Source: Selaginella tamariscina (Eukaryota; Streptophyta; Lycopodiopsida; Selaginellales; Selaginellaceae). From it: 64,000 nt of DNA. Of this stretch, positions 22,528 to 34,600 are shown piece after piece (positions within the stretch are counted from its first letter, which is position 1; each line of letters begins with the position of its first letter). The position numbers and the translations under genes were made by a program. The DNA is taken from the NCBI GenBank assembly GCA_003024785.1, contig PUQB01000156.1:248001-312000 (forward strand). Reading direction: 5' to 3'. Below the pieces are notes generated by a model. That model saw only the letters and a list, made by a program, of their open reading frames with translations. It was not told where the DNA came from and did no database searches.

Positions 22528-24600
22528 CGACAAAACTTATTTTGCCACTTTATTGATATATGGCTTATTCCTTAGAAAGCTAGGAAGATAACCTAAAAGA
22601 GAGGGGAGTAACATGTGGGGACTAGAAGCAACTCGGAAATGGTCTAGTGGTTTTGGAAGGGTCTCTATTATTGTAAGTGTTGGTGCTTAATAGTGCCTAG
22701 CATCCCTCTAAGCCTTTATAAAGTACTACAAGACTTGTGACAAGTGTTAACAACCCAAGGAGAAATCAGGTGGGCTATTAGTACCATTGCCTATTCCATG
22801 CAAGTAGTGGGGCATATCTCTATGGACTTTATCACTCATTTACTAAGGACATATAGGCAAAATGAGCATGTGTGAGTCATTGTACATGTTGACAATGTTT
22901 ATTAAGTTAGTTTCCTTAGGAAAGAATGTGAATACATCAGAGCTAGCTACAATGTATCTACAATATGTATTTCTCATCCACGGATTTTTAGATGATATTG
23001 CAAGTGATCAAGACTCCAAGTTCACTTTTTAATTTATGAAGAGGCTTTTTTAAGTGCATTGAAGTGAATCTTAAATTGTGTAGTGAAGATCATCCTGAGA
23101 CAAATGGGTAAACAGAAAAGAGTAATTCAAGTTCTAGAAGATATGTTAAGATGTAATATCAACTAGAATGAAGGCGAGTGGGATAAAATTTTGTAAATTA
23201 AATTAATAATCCAATCTCCATTTTGTTCTTTTTTTTATGTATTCCTTTGTTTACTCATTCAGTTTGTGAGGCCCTAAAGGCATAGTATTTTATTAAAGAA
23301 ACATATGTGTACTTATAAAACTGGAGATTAATTAAAAGAGGTTATTTATTATATACAAGTGGGTTTTATGAAACATTCACATGCATATGTCACTGAATGC
23401 AAGAATTATTATAGCATGAGGTATTAATAAATGTGCATTTTTAAAATCAGCTTTATTAAATATTTATACCAAGAATTTTATGTCTCCTAATTTTAATATA
23501 TTTTCTTTTAATGAAAAATCATGCATGTTTATCTTATAATTATGTTATTGTTGGATTATTATAATGGACAATATTTTATATTAGTTTTGCTTATTCCCAT
23601 TTATTCATAAAACATGTTCATATTATTTTTACTTATTTTTCTTATATTTTAATATTGAACTTTATAAAAATTAATAATTCTGATTAAAAAAAAATTTAAA
23701 AATATATTTAAGTATTTTTTACAAAAATTAAATTTCATAAAAAAAGAAACTGTAAACACATCTTTCCATATTAATTTAAAGTCAATTGAAAATAAATGCC
23801 CTATTTAAATAAAGGAAAATAAGCTTTAATTATTAAATAATGTTACTTTTATTTACCCTATATTTAATTTGAATTGTTAGTTTATGAATTCGAATTGGAA
23901 TAGAAATAAAAAATGAATGTTAAAATATATTGAAGATAGTTATAAAATTTAATTATATTAATACATATACAGAGTATTGAATAATATAGTACAACAAGAA
24001 TTATATTTATATATTTAAATTAATAAAAACGAGATGGTTTGCTTTTTTACAACAACTATATAGCGGAAGGCCTTGTCATCTCTAGGTATTACAATCTTGT
24101 CACGATGTCACTATTGCTAGAGATTTTAGGGTTTACAAAAACATTCCAACTTGTTACTTGTGAGTACTGGTGGCCTCCACTCTGTAAGTACATAGCCAAC
24201 TTTGATACAAACTTGTGATGTATGTTGTCAGTCCAATGTTTCTCACCATTGTTCACATGGACTACTCCAACCACTACCTATTTCAAGTGGCCCTTTGCAA
24301 ATTGATTTCCATGAACTTTATCACATATCTTCCTAGCTATAAAGGTTTTGACTCAACCTTGTTGTGGTGGATAGGTTCTTCAAGATGGTCCATTTCGTAA
24401 CATGCACCAAGTCTACAACTATCAATTTAGTGATATAAGAGGTGTTTTGATTATATATGGCTTTCCAAAGAATATTGTTAGTGATCATCTTTTTGCTAAT
24501 TTTTAAAAATGGTTACTTGAGATCCTAAACATAGTGCAAACTTTCCTTCGACTATCATCCATAAATTGACAATTTGCCCAATTCATTGCAACTCCTTCCC
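22528..24600 (+). pseudogene. Retroelement debris with two integrase remnants
   Basis: 22,610-23,160 contains an LTR-like piece and broken integrase-like reading (GHISMDFITHLLRTYRQNEHVWVIV). 23,193-24,570 is a direct repeat of 18,849-20,110 and contains a second integrase remnant (INFITYLPSYKGFDSTLLWW near 24,310-24,370). The rest is AT-rich. Nothing here can be coding now. Confidence 0.65.
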
Positions 24601-25441
24601 AAGCCCAATAGAGTCTGTTTGCCAACCGCTTAATGATTTGTCTCTCCATTCTTCATGTGAGCATGAAGGCCACCAATGCTACAAACTCGGCTGCTTCCCG
24701 AGGTTCCTGTATGCCCCATAATGCCTCATTGCCTCTAGTGGCGGACCTTTGTGGCTCCGTCTCCCCCAAGCGGAATTGGATCCCTCTATGTCCGGTCTGG
24801 TTGGCTACCAATTCCATGGACTGGATGAATTGCCTAGCCCTTTCGGTGAATCCTGGATTCTCCACTTCTCCCCATGGAAGGTCAAAGAACTCGTCCAGGT
24901 GCATCTATCTTTTGATCCGCCAAACATCGAGTTAGCGGATCAACTCTTCAAACCTTGAATACCTAAGTGACACGAGTTCCGCCATCCTCTCCTAGCCTTC
25001 AATGGACACACGAATCTCTTGGATGACCACTGGCATGGTCTGCTCCGTCGTCATGGTGGCTAAGGTATTGCATTGTATATCTCTCGGTTACTGTCAATGT
25101 GGCAGCCCTCATGATGTCATTCGAGGTGACTAGGGCGCCTATCCCTATGCCCAGATTTGCAATGATGGCAACACTTGACCATCATTGCCTTGTAGTATGT
25201 GCTTCACACGTGCGGTCCATCCTCATGGATCATGTGACCTAGTGAGTTCTCTCGACTGCACTGTCCTTCATGTTGTGCCTCCTTGGGGGTTCCCTATCAC
25301 AGTAGCTGCCTTGCCCTGAGGTGCCTTGGTCTGAGTGGGTATCCGACCCAATGCAGTTACTGTCAGCTATCTGTCGTAGTGCTTCTCTACCATTGCTGCT
25401 ACTAACATCTGGTAGAGCCCACCCTAGTCTTAACTGTAGGG
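24601..25441 (-). pseudogene. Degenerate retroelement sequence left of element C
   Basis: Minus-strand open stretch at 24,904-24,653 (HLDEFFDLPWGEVENPGFTE). No recognised motif otherwise. GC content is higher than the flanking AT-rich DNA and similar to 31,641-34,830. Both are probably one host element split by insertion of element C. The joined target reads CTGTAGGGCTTTAC. Confidence 0.35.
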
Positions 25442-26032
25442 TGTCAAGCCACGATCCAGGAAACAGGAAATGAACAGGATTCCAAGAGTAGGAAGGCTTG
25501 ACTCAGGAGCAGGATAGGAAACAAGACAGGAACTAGGAACTCAGGAGCAAGACAAGATGCAGGACAGGATCCAGGAGCTAGACAGGAACAGGATAGGATC
25601 CGGGAGCAAGACAGGAAGGCGCAGGACCGGATCCAGGAACAAGACAGGAGCAAGACAGGATCCTGGAGCAAGACAGGAAGAAGCAAAGAGTAAGACAAGA
25701 ACAAGAAAAACAAGGAACAAGAATAATCGTAGAATGACTGGTGTTGATAGTAACTGATTGTACAACAATTAGGTCGGAGCTTTTATGCTCACAACTCCAA
25801 GAGCTAATCTAGGCATGAGTGCTAAAAGTTGCATGCATGCAAAGTGATGCATGCATGCAGAGCTAAGATGAGTCCACATGTCCCTTATCCTCTAGGCATA
25901 TCCTGTGGCATATCCTGTAGGAATATCCTGTAGGAATATCCTGCAACCGAATCCTGTGTCCGGAATCCTGTAGGAAAGTCCTGCAACCCATGTCCTGTAT
26001 CCGGAACCTGTATTCTGTATCGGGTCGTGACA
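25442..26032 (-). repeat. 3' LTR of element C
   Basis: 591 bp, TGTCAAGCC...GGGTCGTGACA on the plus strand. Packed with degenerate ~18-bp units (GGAGCAAGACAGGATCC-like) and ATATCCTGTAGG units. Small indels relative to the 5' LTR cluster in these units. Confidence 0.92.
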
Positions 26033-26050
26033 GCACCTCCTCCCTAAAGA
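26033..26050 (-). other. Polypurine tract of element C
   Basis: Minus strand reads TTTAGGGAGGAGGTGC immediately before the LTR TG. Confidence 0.6.
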
Positions 26051-26286
26051 CGAGTTCCACGAGTCTTGGGACCTGGTTTAGCAGGATAATGCCGATGGAA
26101 GGCAGCAACCTTGGAAGAAGCATGGAGTAAGTTGGATGCAGGTTCCCAAGTGCGATCATAGGCAGGTACCTTTCCAATCCACCAAGTATTGGAGTTGGTG
26201 ACGATGAAGACGAGAGTCAAGGATGGCTGCAACTTCGTACTCAGGTTCAGTGTCAATGACCACAGGAGGGGGAGGAGAAGAAACAC
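26044..26286 (-). pseudogene. Chromodomain at C-terminus of element C integrase
   Basis: Reading across a frameshift near 26,165: EYEVAAILDSR ... LQYLVDWKG in one frame, then YDRTWEPASNLLHASSKVAAFHRHYP in the next. The aromatic and acidic pattern (Y-LV-W-KG, D-TWEP--NL) is that of a chromodomain, which directs insertion toward particular histone marks in chromoviruses. The protein would end at ...KTRGTRL, just before the polypurine tract. Confidence 0.85.
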
Positions 26287-27860
26287 GACCGGGAAGAGAA
26301 GAAGGATGATACGGCTCCAACAAAGAGGTGTGAAACACAGGATGAAGTTTCACCGTGGATGGTAACTCGAGTCGGAAAGCTACAGGATTTACCTCCGCCA
26401 CGATCCTATAAGGGCCCAATCGTTGAAAATCCAACTTAGAAGAAGGCCTGTTGGTGCGAATGTGTCGACGAAGAAGCCACACGAGATCACCAATCTTGTA
26501 TGCAGGTGCCGGCTGACGGTGAGCATCAGCATGATGCTTGTATCGTTCCTGTGCCTGTTGAAGATGAACCTGGAGATCATCCTGTACCTGCCGAAGATGC
26601 TGAAGACGATCCTGTACTGCAGGAGCGGAAGAAGGAGAAGCGGGAGGAGCAAAGTCAAAACGTGGATGGTGGCCTGTAAGAGCAAAGAAAGGTGTCTGTC
26701 CTGTAGATGCGTGATGGAGTTGTTGTAGGCAAACTCCGCCATTGGAAGGAGGTCCAACCAGTTGTCCTGCTGGTAACTGATGAAGCAACGAAGATACTGT
26801 TCTAAGGTCTGAATTGTGCGTTCGGACTGCCCATCGGTTTGTGGGTGATATCCTGAAGAAAGATCCGCTTTGACCTGTAGACTCCGAAGAAGCTCTCGCC
26901 AAAACTTGGACATGAATTGTGGACCTCGATCGGAAACAATGCTCTCAGGAAGACCATGATGTCGGAACACCTCGCGGATCACCAACTCGGCAGTTGTCTG
27001 ACCTGTAGCTGTCTTGTTGCAGGGTAGGAAATGAGCCTGCTTGGTGAAACGGTCAACCACCACAAGAACTGCATCAAATCCACGAGAAGGAGGAAGATCT
27101 GTGAGGAAATCCATAGAAATGGATCTCCAAGGAGCAACGGAACAGGAAGAGGACGAAGAAGACCAGAGGGTGCATGATGAGGCATCTTCGACCTGCTACA
27201 AGTGTCACAACTCCGTACAAACCTCTCCACAAAACCTCGCAACCCAGGCCACCAATAGTTGCGAGTCACCAACTCCACTGTCTTGGCCACACCAAAATGT
27301 CCTGTAGCCGGGGTATCATGACAATCCTGTACCACACGAGTCCTGGAAATACCAACAGGAACGTACAGGAGACCTTCCCGGTACAGGAGTCCATCCTGTA
27401 TGGTGAACAGGTTGTAGTCTGGACGGGAACTGGAGGAAGAGGAACTTGCAACGTCAGGATGAATGTGTGAGAACACATTCTTTGCCAAGTCGTCTGTAGC
27501 CAACTGCGAACGGATGTCCTGTAGGAGTGTTGAATTTGCTGGAGCCTGATGAACCTGCAGTGCCGCAAGCCGGAAACGATCAGGACCCAACAACACTTGC
27601 CTTTGACAGTCAAATGCAGGATCGCCCGGGCTTGGTGCAAGGTAAGAGCGCCTAGACAATGCGTCCGCCTTGCCATTCCGAAAGCCGGGCCTGTAGACGA
27701 TGACGAAGTCAAAACGTGATAGGAACTCTGCCCACCTAGCCTGTCGCCGACTGAGGACCCGAGCCGTTTGAAAGTACTCCAGGTTCTTGTGATCCGTAAG
27801 AACTTGTACAGGATGTGCAGCACCTTCCAGGAAATGCCGCCACTCCTCAAACGAATCCAC
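26156..27860 (-). pseudogene. RNase H end and integrase of element C pol
   Basis: RNase H C-terminal part: WRHFLEGAAHPVQVLTDHKNLEYF and RRQARWAEFLSRFDFVIVYR. Integrase: zinc module CHDTPATGHFG ... CDTCSRSK, then core DFLTDLPPSRGFDAVLVVVDRF (Asp), SIVSDRGPQF (Asp), GQSERTIQTLEQYL (Glu), FAYNNSIHASTGQTPFFAL, and a GPY/F module (RLGPYRIVAEV ... HPVFHTSLLEPY). The reading jumps frame near 27,030-27,110 and 26,720. Inserts the cDNA copy. Confidence 0.85.
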
Positions 27861-27930
27861 AATGGCCTTGAGTTCCTTGTCATGAATCTCGTAGTTGATC
27901 TCCGCCGACAGGAACTTACGAGAGTGAAAG

Positions 27931-29000
27931 CTACAGGATGAAGCAACTTGTCCTCTCCAACTTGCGATAGACGGATCCTACTGCAAAATCCGAGGCATCT
28001 GCTTCAATGAAGAAAGGATGAGAAGGGTCAGGATGTGCTAAAATCGGAGCTGTCGTGAAAACGTCCTTGAGTGTTGTGAATGCGTGTTCCGCCTTGTCGG
28101 ACCAAGAGAAAATCCTGTGCGCTTGGTGAGTTCTGTGAGTGGAAGTACACGCTTGGAGAAGTCCTGTATGAACCGCCTGTAGAAGTTTGCAAAGCCAAGG
28201 AAACATTGTACATCTCGTACCGACTTGGGCCTCTCCCACTCCACGATGGTCTTCACCTTGTGCATGTCCATGGAAACGCCAGCAGGAGAGACGATGTAGC
28301 CCAAGAACTCCACCGAATCCCTATCGAAAAAACACTTCTCCAACTTCGCTACAGGCCATGCTCGCGAAGCCGCTCTAAAACTACCGTACATGCTTGTCAT
28401 GTGCCGCCTGGTCCTTGGAGAAAATCAAGATGTCGTCGAGGTAGATCACCACAAACTGGTCCAAAAGTCACGAAAATGTCGTTCACCATGTGTTGGAACA
28501 CAGCTGGGGCATTGGTAAGGCCGAAAGGCATTACCGTGTACTCAAAATGTCCATACCTTGTACGAAAGGCAGTCTTCCACTCATCGCCGGGACGAATCCG
28601 TACAAGGTTGTAGGCCTCGTAAGTCGATCTTCGTGAACACCTTTGCTCCTCGCAGCCGATCGAGAAGTTCCGGGATCAATGGCAACGGGTACCGATTCCG
28701 AATGGTGACTTGATTCAAACCCCTGTAGTCCACAACCAAACGTAAACTCCCATCCTTCTTCTTGACAAAGAAGATAGGAGCTCCTGCAGGGGACTTTGAG
28801 TGACGAATGAAGCCGGATGCCAAGTTGTCCTCGATGTACTGACGAAGAACCTCCAACTCTGTGGGTGACAATGCATAAATCGGTCCGAATGGTGGAGTCT
28901 TTCCTTCCTGCAAGATCAATAGGACAGTCGTAGGACCTGTGAACAGGAAGAACTGCAGCCTTGTGCTTGTCAAAAACGTCCTTAAAGTCGTGGTACTTGG
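27931..29000 (-). pseudogene. Reverse transcriptase of element C pol
   Basis: Motifs in order on the minus strand: [59 protein letters not shown], the YLDDILIF catalytic box at about 28,415-28,440, [37 protein letters not shown], then the RNase H start [12 protein letters not shown]. At least four frame changes lie between them. This arrangement and wording is that of the Tf1/sushi group. Confidence 0.85.
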
Positions 29001-30130
29001 ATGGTAGGGAAGAAGGAGGAGAAGGAGAAAAAACAGGGAGTCGGATACAGGAAAGGTAGAAGAGGACGTAGGAGTTACTTGAAAGGCAAAAAGGTGGAAG
29101 GAGCAGGATCAGTGGCGAGTTCATGCATGGTAGTGGTAAGAACTCGGAGAGGAGAAGGAGGGAGCTGTGACTGAAAAAGAGGAAGGATCTTGGGGATGGA
29201 ACAGAAGCAGGTAACAGAAAGAAGCAGGATTGGAAAAAACCTGTGTGGTGTTGATGAGTGTACAGGATTGGAAGAATCCTGTACAGGAGTCCGTGGTTGC
29301 GCAAGAGTGGAAAAGCCTGCGAATGTGCTGACGAATCAACAGGAGGTGGATCCTGTTGAGGAGGAACCTTCGACACTGATACAGGATTGGAAGAACCCTG
29401 TACAGGACACCGCAAACTTACAGGAGTGGAGAGAGCCTGGATGTGCTGAGGAACTGATATGAGGTGAATCCTGTCGAGGAGGAGTCTTCAACACTGGTAC
29501 AGGAACAGGCACGGTCAATCCTGTAGCTTGTACTGCCTCAGATATTAAGGATGTATCCTGCACACAGGAAGGTACAGGATTGATCCTAGCTGTTGGAGAG
29601 GAAAACGTGAGCGTCCTAGACCTCCAGTCGATCTGCGGATTTGCAACAACGAACCATGGCATGCCCAAAATGATGGGAGTCGACCGAGTCTTGATCAAGT
29701 TGAAGGAAATTGAACAGTTGAATGTGCCATACTGCAGGAGAGAGGTTCGGTAGCATGGGTAACGCGCCAGAAGCAATTAGACGCCCATCGGCCACCTCTA
29801 CAGGAACTGCACGCTTCAACTTCACCACCGAAATGCCATGTTGAGTTGCAAACGTGTCATCCATGAAGCATGCATTTGCACCAGTGTCTAACAAGGCAAA
29901 CTCCATGAGCTCTCGATTATTAAGATGAATGTGTACAGGAAACTTAAGTGATGGATGGTATGAGCAGCACCAATGGAGCCTGCACCTACGTCCAACTTCG
30001 CGGCTCCTAGACGAAGTGGACATTGGAGTTTTCCGACTGAACTTCAGCTTCAACTTCACGCGTCTTGAAGTTCCTGGCTTTAATAGGACAATCGCCACCT
30101 TGTGTCCTGCTCCACCACAATACAAGCACA
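29000..30130 (-). pseudogene. Protease and linker region of element C
   Basis: Active site ALLDTGANACFMDD at about 29,870-29,910, with PVHIHLNNRELMEF before and VADGRLIASG after, as in pepsin-type retroviral proteases. Then a long variable linker (29,020-29,600) made of near-repeats containing TACAGGATTGGAAGAA, each encoding a SCTGFFQSC-like peptide, up to the start of RT. Confidence 0.75.
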
Positions 30131-30979
30131 GGTTCTCACTGCGACGACGTTGCTTCTCAGCAGCGGAAAGAGGCCACGCTTGGATTTCTCAACCTCCATA
30201 GGAACTACTCCAGAAGGTGGTGCAGGAACATGTACCACAGCTGCAGGATTGGTTTGCAGGAACTGCTGACGGGATCTTTCCTGACGACGCTCGAACAAAC
30301 GGTTGTCGCAACGAACAGCTTGTTGCATGATCTCCGCTAATGTTTGGGCATCCGGTAACGTAAGGAGAAGGTCCTTCACGTCGTCCCTCAACCCAAAACG
30401 GAAGTGTTCGATCAATGCAGTCTCGTCCCATGGAATGTTCGTGCAAAGTTGCTGAAATTCGGATGCATAGACGGAAGCTGGTCGGGATCCTTGAGTGAGC
30501 TTCGTAACTTCGTGCATGCAGAACGGTACTTATCAGGATCTCCAAAACAGGCTTCAAAGGCAGCCACGAAACCTTCAAAGTCTTCCATCAATGGGTCGTC
30601 ACGCTCCAGCAAGGGGCAACCCAAGCCCGTGGAGATCCACTTAGTAAGGATGCCAAAAGACCCACCTTTTGAGCATCAGTCGAGTAGCGCCGTGGTTGCA
30701 TACGGATCAAGAGCCGGATCTGATTCAGGAAACCTTGGAAATCGGCACGATTGCCACTGAACTTCTCTGGCATGCTAACCTTCGGCTCCGAAGAAAATTT
30801 GATGAAGAGGGAACCACCGATGCCTGGGAGAGAGCCTGCGCAGCAGCCTTGGAGGATGCATCAGCAGCTGCATGTGCCGCAGTGGTGGAACCTTGCAGGT
30901 CGGTGACCACTTGGCGCAAAGTGGCCAGCTCATGAAGTAACATTTGGTGCTCGCGTTGAAAGCGCTCAAAATCAGCCAT
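30080..30979 (-). pseudogene. gag of element C
   Basis: Starts at ATG 30,979 (MADFERFQREHQMLLHELA, coiled-coil-like, Ala-rich). Then PEKFSGNRADFQGFLNQIRL, AFEACFGDPDKY, LTQGSRPASVYASEFQQL and FRFGLRDDVKDLLLT: the sushi-type Gag fold. A CCHC knuckle (CLYCGGAGHK...) lies near 30,110. Frameshifts near 30,720, 30,600 and 30,500. Forms the particle. Confidence 0.82.
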
Positions 30980-31052
30980 GATCTAGGAAAGAAAAAGAGG
31001 AAATGAAGGAAAGGAATCAAGAAAAAGGTAGCTGGAAACGGAGACTATGAAG

Positions 31053-31067
31053 CAGTTACTATCAAAC
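31053..31067 (-). promoter_or_regulatory. Putative self-primer binding site of element C
   Basis: Minus strand, two bases past the 5' LTR: TTGATAGTAACTG (31,053-31,065). It is the exact 13-nt complement of CAGTTACTATCAA in the sense strand of the LTR (31,357-31,369), about 30 bp past a TATA-like ATAAAAG. No tRNA-type site (TGGTATCAGAGC or similar) is present. Tf1-group elements are known to prime from the folded-back 5' end of their own RNA. This arrangement matches that. Confidence 0.75.
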
Positions 31068-31635
31068 TGTCAAGCCACGATCCAGGAACAGGAAAGAACA
31101 GGATTCCAAGAGTAGGAAGGCTTGACTCAGGAGCAGGAAGGAACAGACAGGAACTAGGAATCAGGAGCAAGACAAGACGCAGGACAGGATCCAGGAGAGA
31201 CAGGACAGGATAGGATCCGGGAGCAAGACAGAAAGGCGCAGGACAGGATCCAGGAACAAGACAGGAGAGACAGGATCCGGAGCAAGACAGGAAGGAAGCA
31301 AGAGTAAGACAAGAACAAGACAAGACAAGAACAAGAATGATCGTAGAAGACTGGTGTTGATAGTAACTGATTGTACAACAATTAGGTCGGAGCTTTTATG
31401 CTCACAACTCCAAGAGCTAATCTAGGCATGAGTGTGCTAAAAGTGATTGCATGCATGCAGAGGCTAAGATGAGTCCACATGTCCCTTATCCTCTAGGCAT
31501 ATCCTGTGGCATATCCTGTAGGAATATCCTGCAACCGAATCCTGTGTCCGGAATCCTGGTAGGAATATCCTGTAGGAAAGTCCTGCAACCCATGTCCTGT
31601 ATCCGGAAACCTGTATTCTGTATCGGGTTGTGACA
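31068..31635 (-). repeat. 5' LTR of element C
   Basis: 568 bp. Promoter elements in sense orientation: ATAAAAG (minus strand, about 31,392-31,399) and a predicted RNA start near 31,369. Followed on the right by TAGGG. Confidence 0.92.
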
Positions 31636-31640
31636 TAGGG

Positions 31641-34600
31641 CTTTACATGTTGGTCCCTCCCTACCGAGGCCTTTCACCGCCAGTCTCACGCATTCCACTT
31701 TTGGGACTTCATGCCTTACTACTAATAGGAGATGTCCCTGCCGGGGCTCTTCTCCCATCGGCTTCTAGAGCTGATCTTCAATCAGTCCAGTTAGGTGGCG
31801 TTGTCATCTAGCTGTGGTGTGTCTAGGTGGCCCCTTTGGACTTGCGAAGGTGGTCGGTGATCCAGTCCTTGAGCTCCCGCATTGTGTTTGTATTGTTTTG
31901 AGCTTGGGGCACTCCCCATGTGACTCTCGTTCTGCCCGTGTGGTGTCTGCCTTGATGGGGGTCCACATACTTTATGCGGCTCGAACATGATGGACGGGTG
32001 TAGGAGGTCGTTGTTTCGTCATTGTCCAATCCTTTGTGCCTGCTTGGCACATAGTGTTCTAGCGTTTTGACTCATTGTGCGGGTGCCCGGACTTGCCTTG
32101 AGGACACTGACCTTAGTCCTTTTCTAGTGGGGAATCTTATTTTCTGGTGCTCCCAGTTGTGCTACACCTTCACACCACTGAGCTAGGGGCAACCAAGAAG
32201 CAGGTTGAATCCCCCCCTGGTGTGCATGTCGAAGATGATGATGTTTATTCAAAATTTGACAACTTGGATTTTGACTTCCACTGCCCTTAGGATACCCTTG
32301 GGTTTTACCATGGCTTGACTTGCCATGCGTACCTGGAAAGAGTGGGCTCTAGGGTTGGCATACTTAGCTCACAATGGAGTTTCGTTGACATTATGTTCAC
32401 TGCTAACTCACCATCCATAATCACATTGCTGATTATGCAGCCCGTCATTCTTACCAAAATGGTTGGTACATCATCCACAAAGTCTATTGTGGTTGTAGTG
32501 ACTCTTGGCTAGGGCCTAGTTGATCCTTGTGGCCAAGCCCTGCATAGTGTGGTTGGACAGAGTGGCGCTTCTTGTCTTATTGATGCCTTGGCCTCTCCTT
32601 TGCTGAAGGTGTGGCATCTCCACCTCCTCATTGCTCCCCTCGACCTTGGCTTTGGTTGGGCTTTTCCAGTCCTAGAGCGGTTGGTACATTGATTTGCTTC
32701 CTCACCCACTGCCTCAATATTGAGGGTTTTATTGCTTGTTCCTTCTCGTGGTGCCTCCCTGTTCCCCTAGTTTTACACATGTGCAATCCCCTTGTTTCTT
32801 CCATTAGGGGGGCATGTGGTGTCGTGTTCATCCCACCGTCCCATCCTAGTAGTACTACCATTACCTAGTTTGCCTGCAATTTAGGGATTGGTGTTAGGCT
32901 GGCAATGGTCTGTTCGTTTGCTGCCCTTGTAGTGCCGGATGCTTACACTTCCAACATGGGTTTTGATTAATGATACCTAGGAGCATCGGTAAGGTGGGTG
33001 CTAGCCACCGCATAGTGCACCGTCATCTCCCTATGTTTTGACTACCTCTCCCTATCGTCGTACCTAGGTCGGTAGGGATGCTGTTCTTGGGAATGGGACC
33101 TTCGACTCCGATCTCCTGACCGTGACCTCCTACAAGTTTGGTTGTTCCCTTCCATTCTATGCCCATAACTTCCCCAGTTGTTTGCATCCCCCTCTACCTT
33201 CCGTTCTACCGTCAATGTGGTTGCCTGCAGTTGCCTTCCACTCAGGAGTTCGGCCAGTTGATAGCAGTCGTTCATGCTGTGGGACTTGCGAATGTTACAT
33301 ACTTGACAATACTTATCCCTATGTGTGGCGTAACCCAATTGAGCCAATGTTGCAGTTAAGTCTTTCTTTTGTGCTACCCTCTTGTGGGTTTCCCTTCGCT
33401 ATAGCTGCATGTGTCCTTTGGCTCCCCCATCTCTCCTTTCTAGCAGGCTTTGGGACGTCTAAGAGGTTTTCCTCGTCCATGGCGGTGTCGTTTGCCCCCT
33501 CAGCATTTGATTTGTCCTACGTCTTCTTTTCATGGCATCTCTCGACTTCTCACTTCTCAGCCTTCTTGGCAAATCAAAGCAACTTGTCAGACATCCAATC
33601 ATTGTCTAGCCCAATCCACTTGCGAATCTCCGGTCGCAAGCCCTTTTGGTACCACATTTTCTTGATCAAGTCGATTGGGGCATCCCTTAGTCGGGCGATG
33701 TATCCCAACATGGAGACTGTGTATTCGTTGACCGACTCTCTCACTTTTTTGTTTCAAGCTAGTTAGCTTATGGATTACCTCTTACTCGCTTTTTTTCTCT
33801 CAGAAGGTATCCAAAAACGCGTGGAATCGCATCCACCAGGCGTGTGCCTTTTTGTCTAGAGTGCATGCAAATGCACTTAGCTTCTTGTGGTTGTCACTTA
33901 TGGTTGACAGCTAGGTGTTCCTCAACAATAAGGTGGAGGTCCAAAGGGGACAACATAGACCATAGAGGTCCTAGAGGAGGTGCGGGGGTCCTACAGAGGA
34001 GGTGCGGGGGTCCTACAGAGGAGGTGCGGGGTCCCCATAGAGAAGGTGAGAGGGTCCCATGGAGAAGGTGCGGGAGTCCCACAGAGGACGGTCTTGCTCG
34101 CTCAGGTGGATTTCCCTCTCCCTAGGATCCCTCATTCCTTGCCCAAAGTGACCATTGTGTGGCCCCCTTTGTTGGTACCAATCCGTTAGCTTGTCGACGT
34201 CTAGTCACCTTCAAGTGGGTGGTTATTCCATGTGTAACTTGGCCTTTCAGAGCCTTGGGCTCTCATTCTGGCACTCACCTCAGCCTGCTACATCTTTCGA
34301 TTGGCTGAACTCCTGGTGCGAAGGTTTTTTTTGATAATCGGTGCCCCTTCTTGTGGGGTCCTTCTGGATGAGGCTATTCCTCCCCTCTTTTTGGGCATCC
34401 ACGGTCCACCCGCCTTACCTTGGTGGGTGACGGCGACTCTGGGTTTTCTACCTTCCATCCCTCATGGCGTTGGGCACACAGGACCTCCAACTCTTGTCCC
34501 CTATCGCTATCCGTGCTAATTTCTCCGCCTTAAGATTCCTGCCTCCAGCGCAGGCCTTCCCTCTACTGGGGTTCTCTTGCGCGGGGTCTCCTTCCTCATG

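Larger units (their letters stand above)
25442..31635 (-). mobile_element. Element C: complete Tf1/sushi-like chromodomain retrotransposon
   Basis: 6,194 bp on the minus strand. LTRs at 25,442-26,032 and 31,068-31,635 and a perfect TAGGG target duplication (25,437-25,441 and 31,636-31,640). Order: gag with CCHC knuckle, aspartic protease (LLDTGA), RT (YLDDIL), RNase H, integrase (HHCC, DDE, GPY/F) and a C-terminal chromodomain. Pol motifs are closest to the fungal/vertebrate Tf1-sushi style of chromovirus. Instead of a tRNA site, the bases next to the 5' LTR are complementary to the predicted 5' end of the element's RNA. Small indels separate the LTRs and break gag and pol, so this copy is probably inactive. 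Confidence 0.93.

Noticed and set aside
28080-28613. 177-residue plus-strand ORF
   Set aside because: Lies antisense to the RT of element C.
33122-33766. 214-residue plus-strand ORF
   Set aside because: Antisense to a recognisable gag remnant on the minus strand, with no domain of its own.
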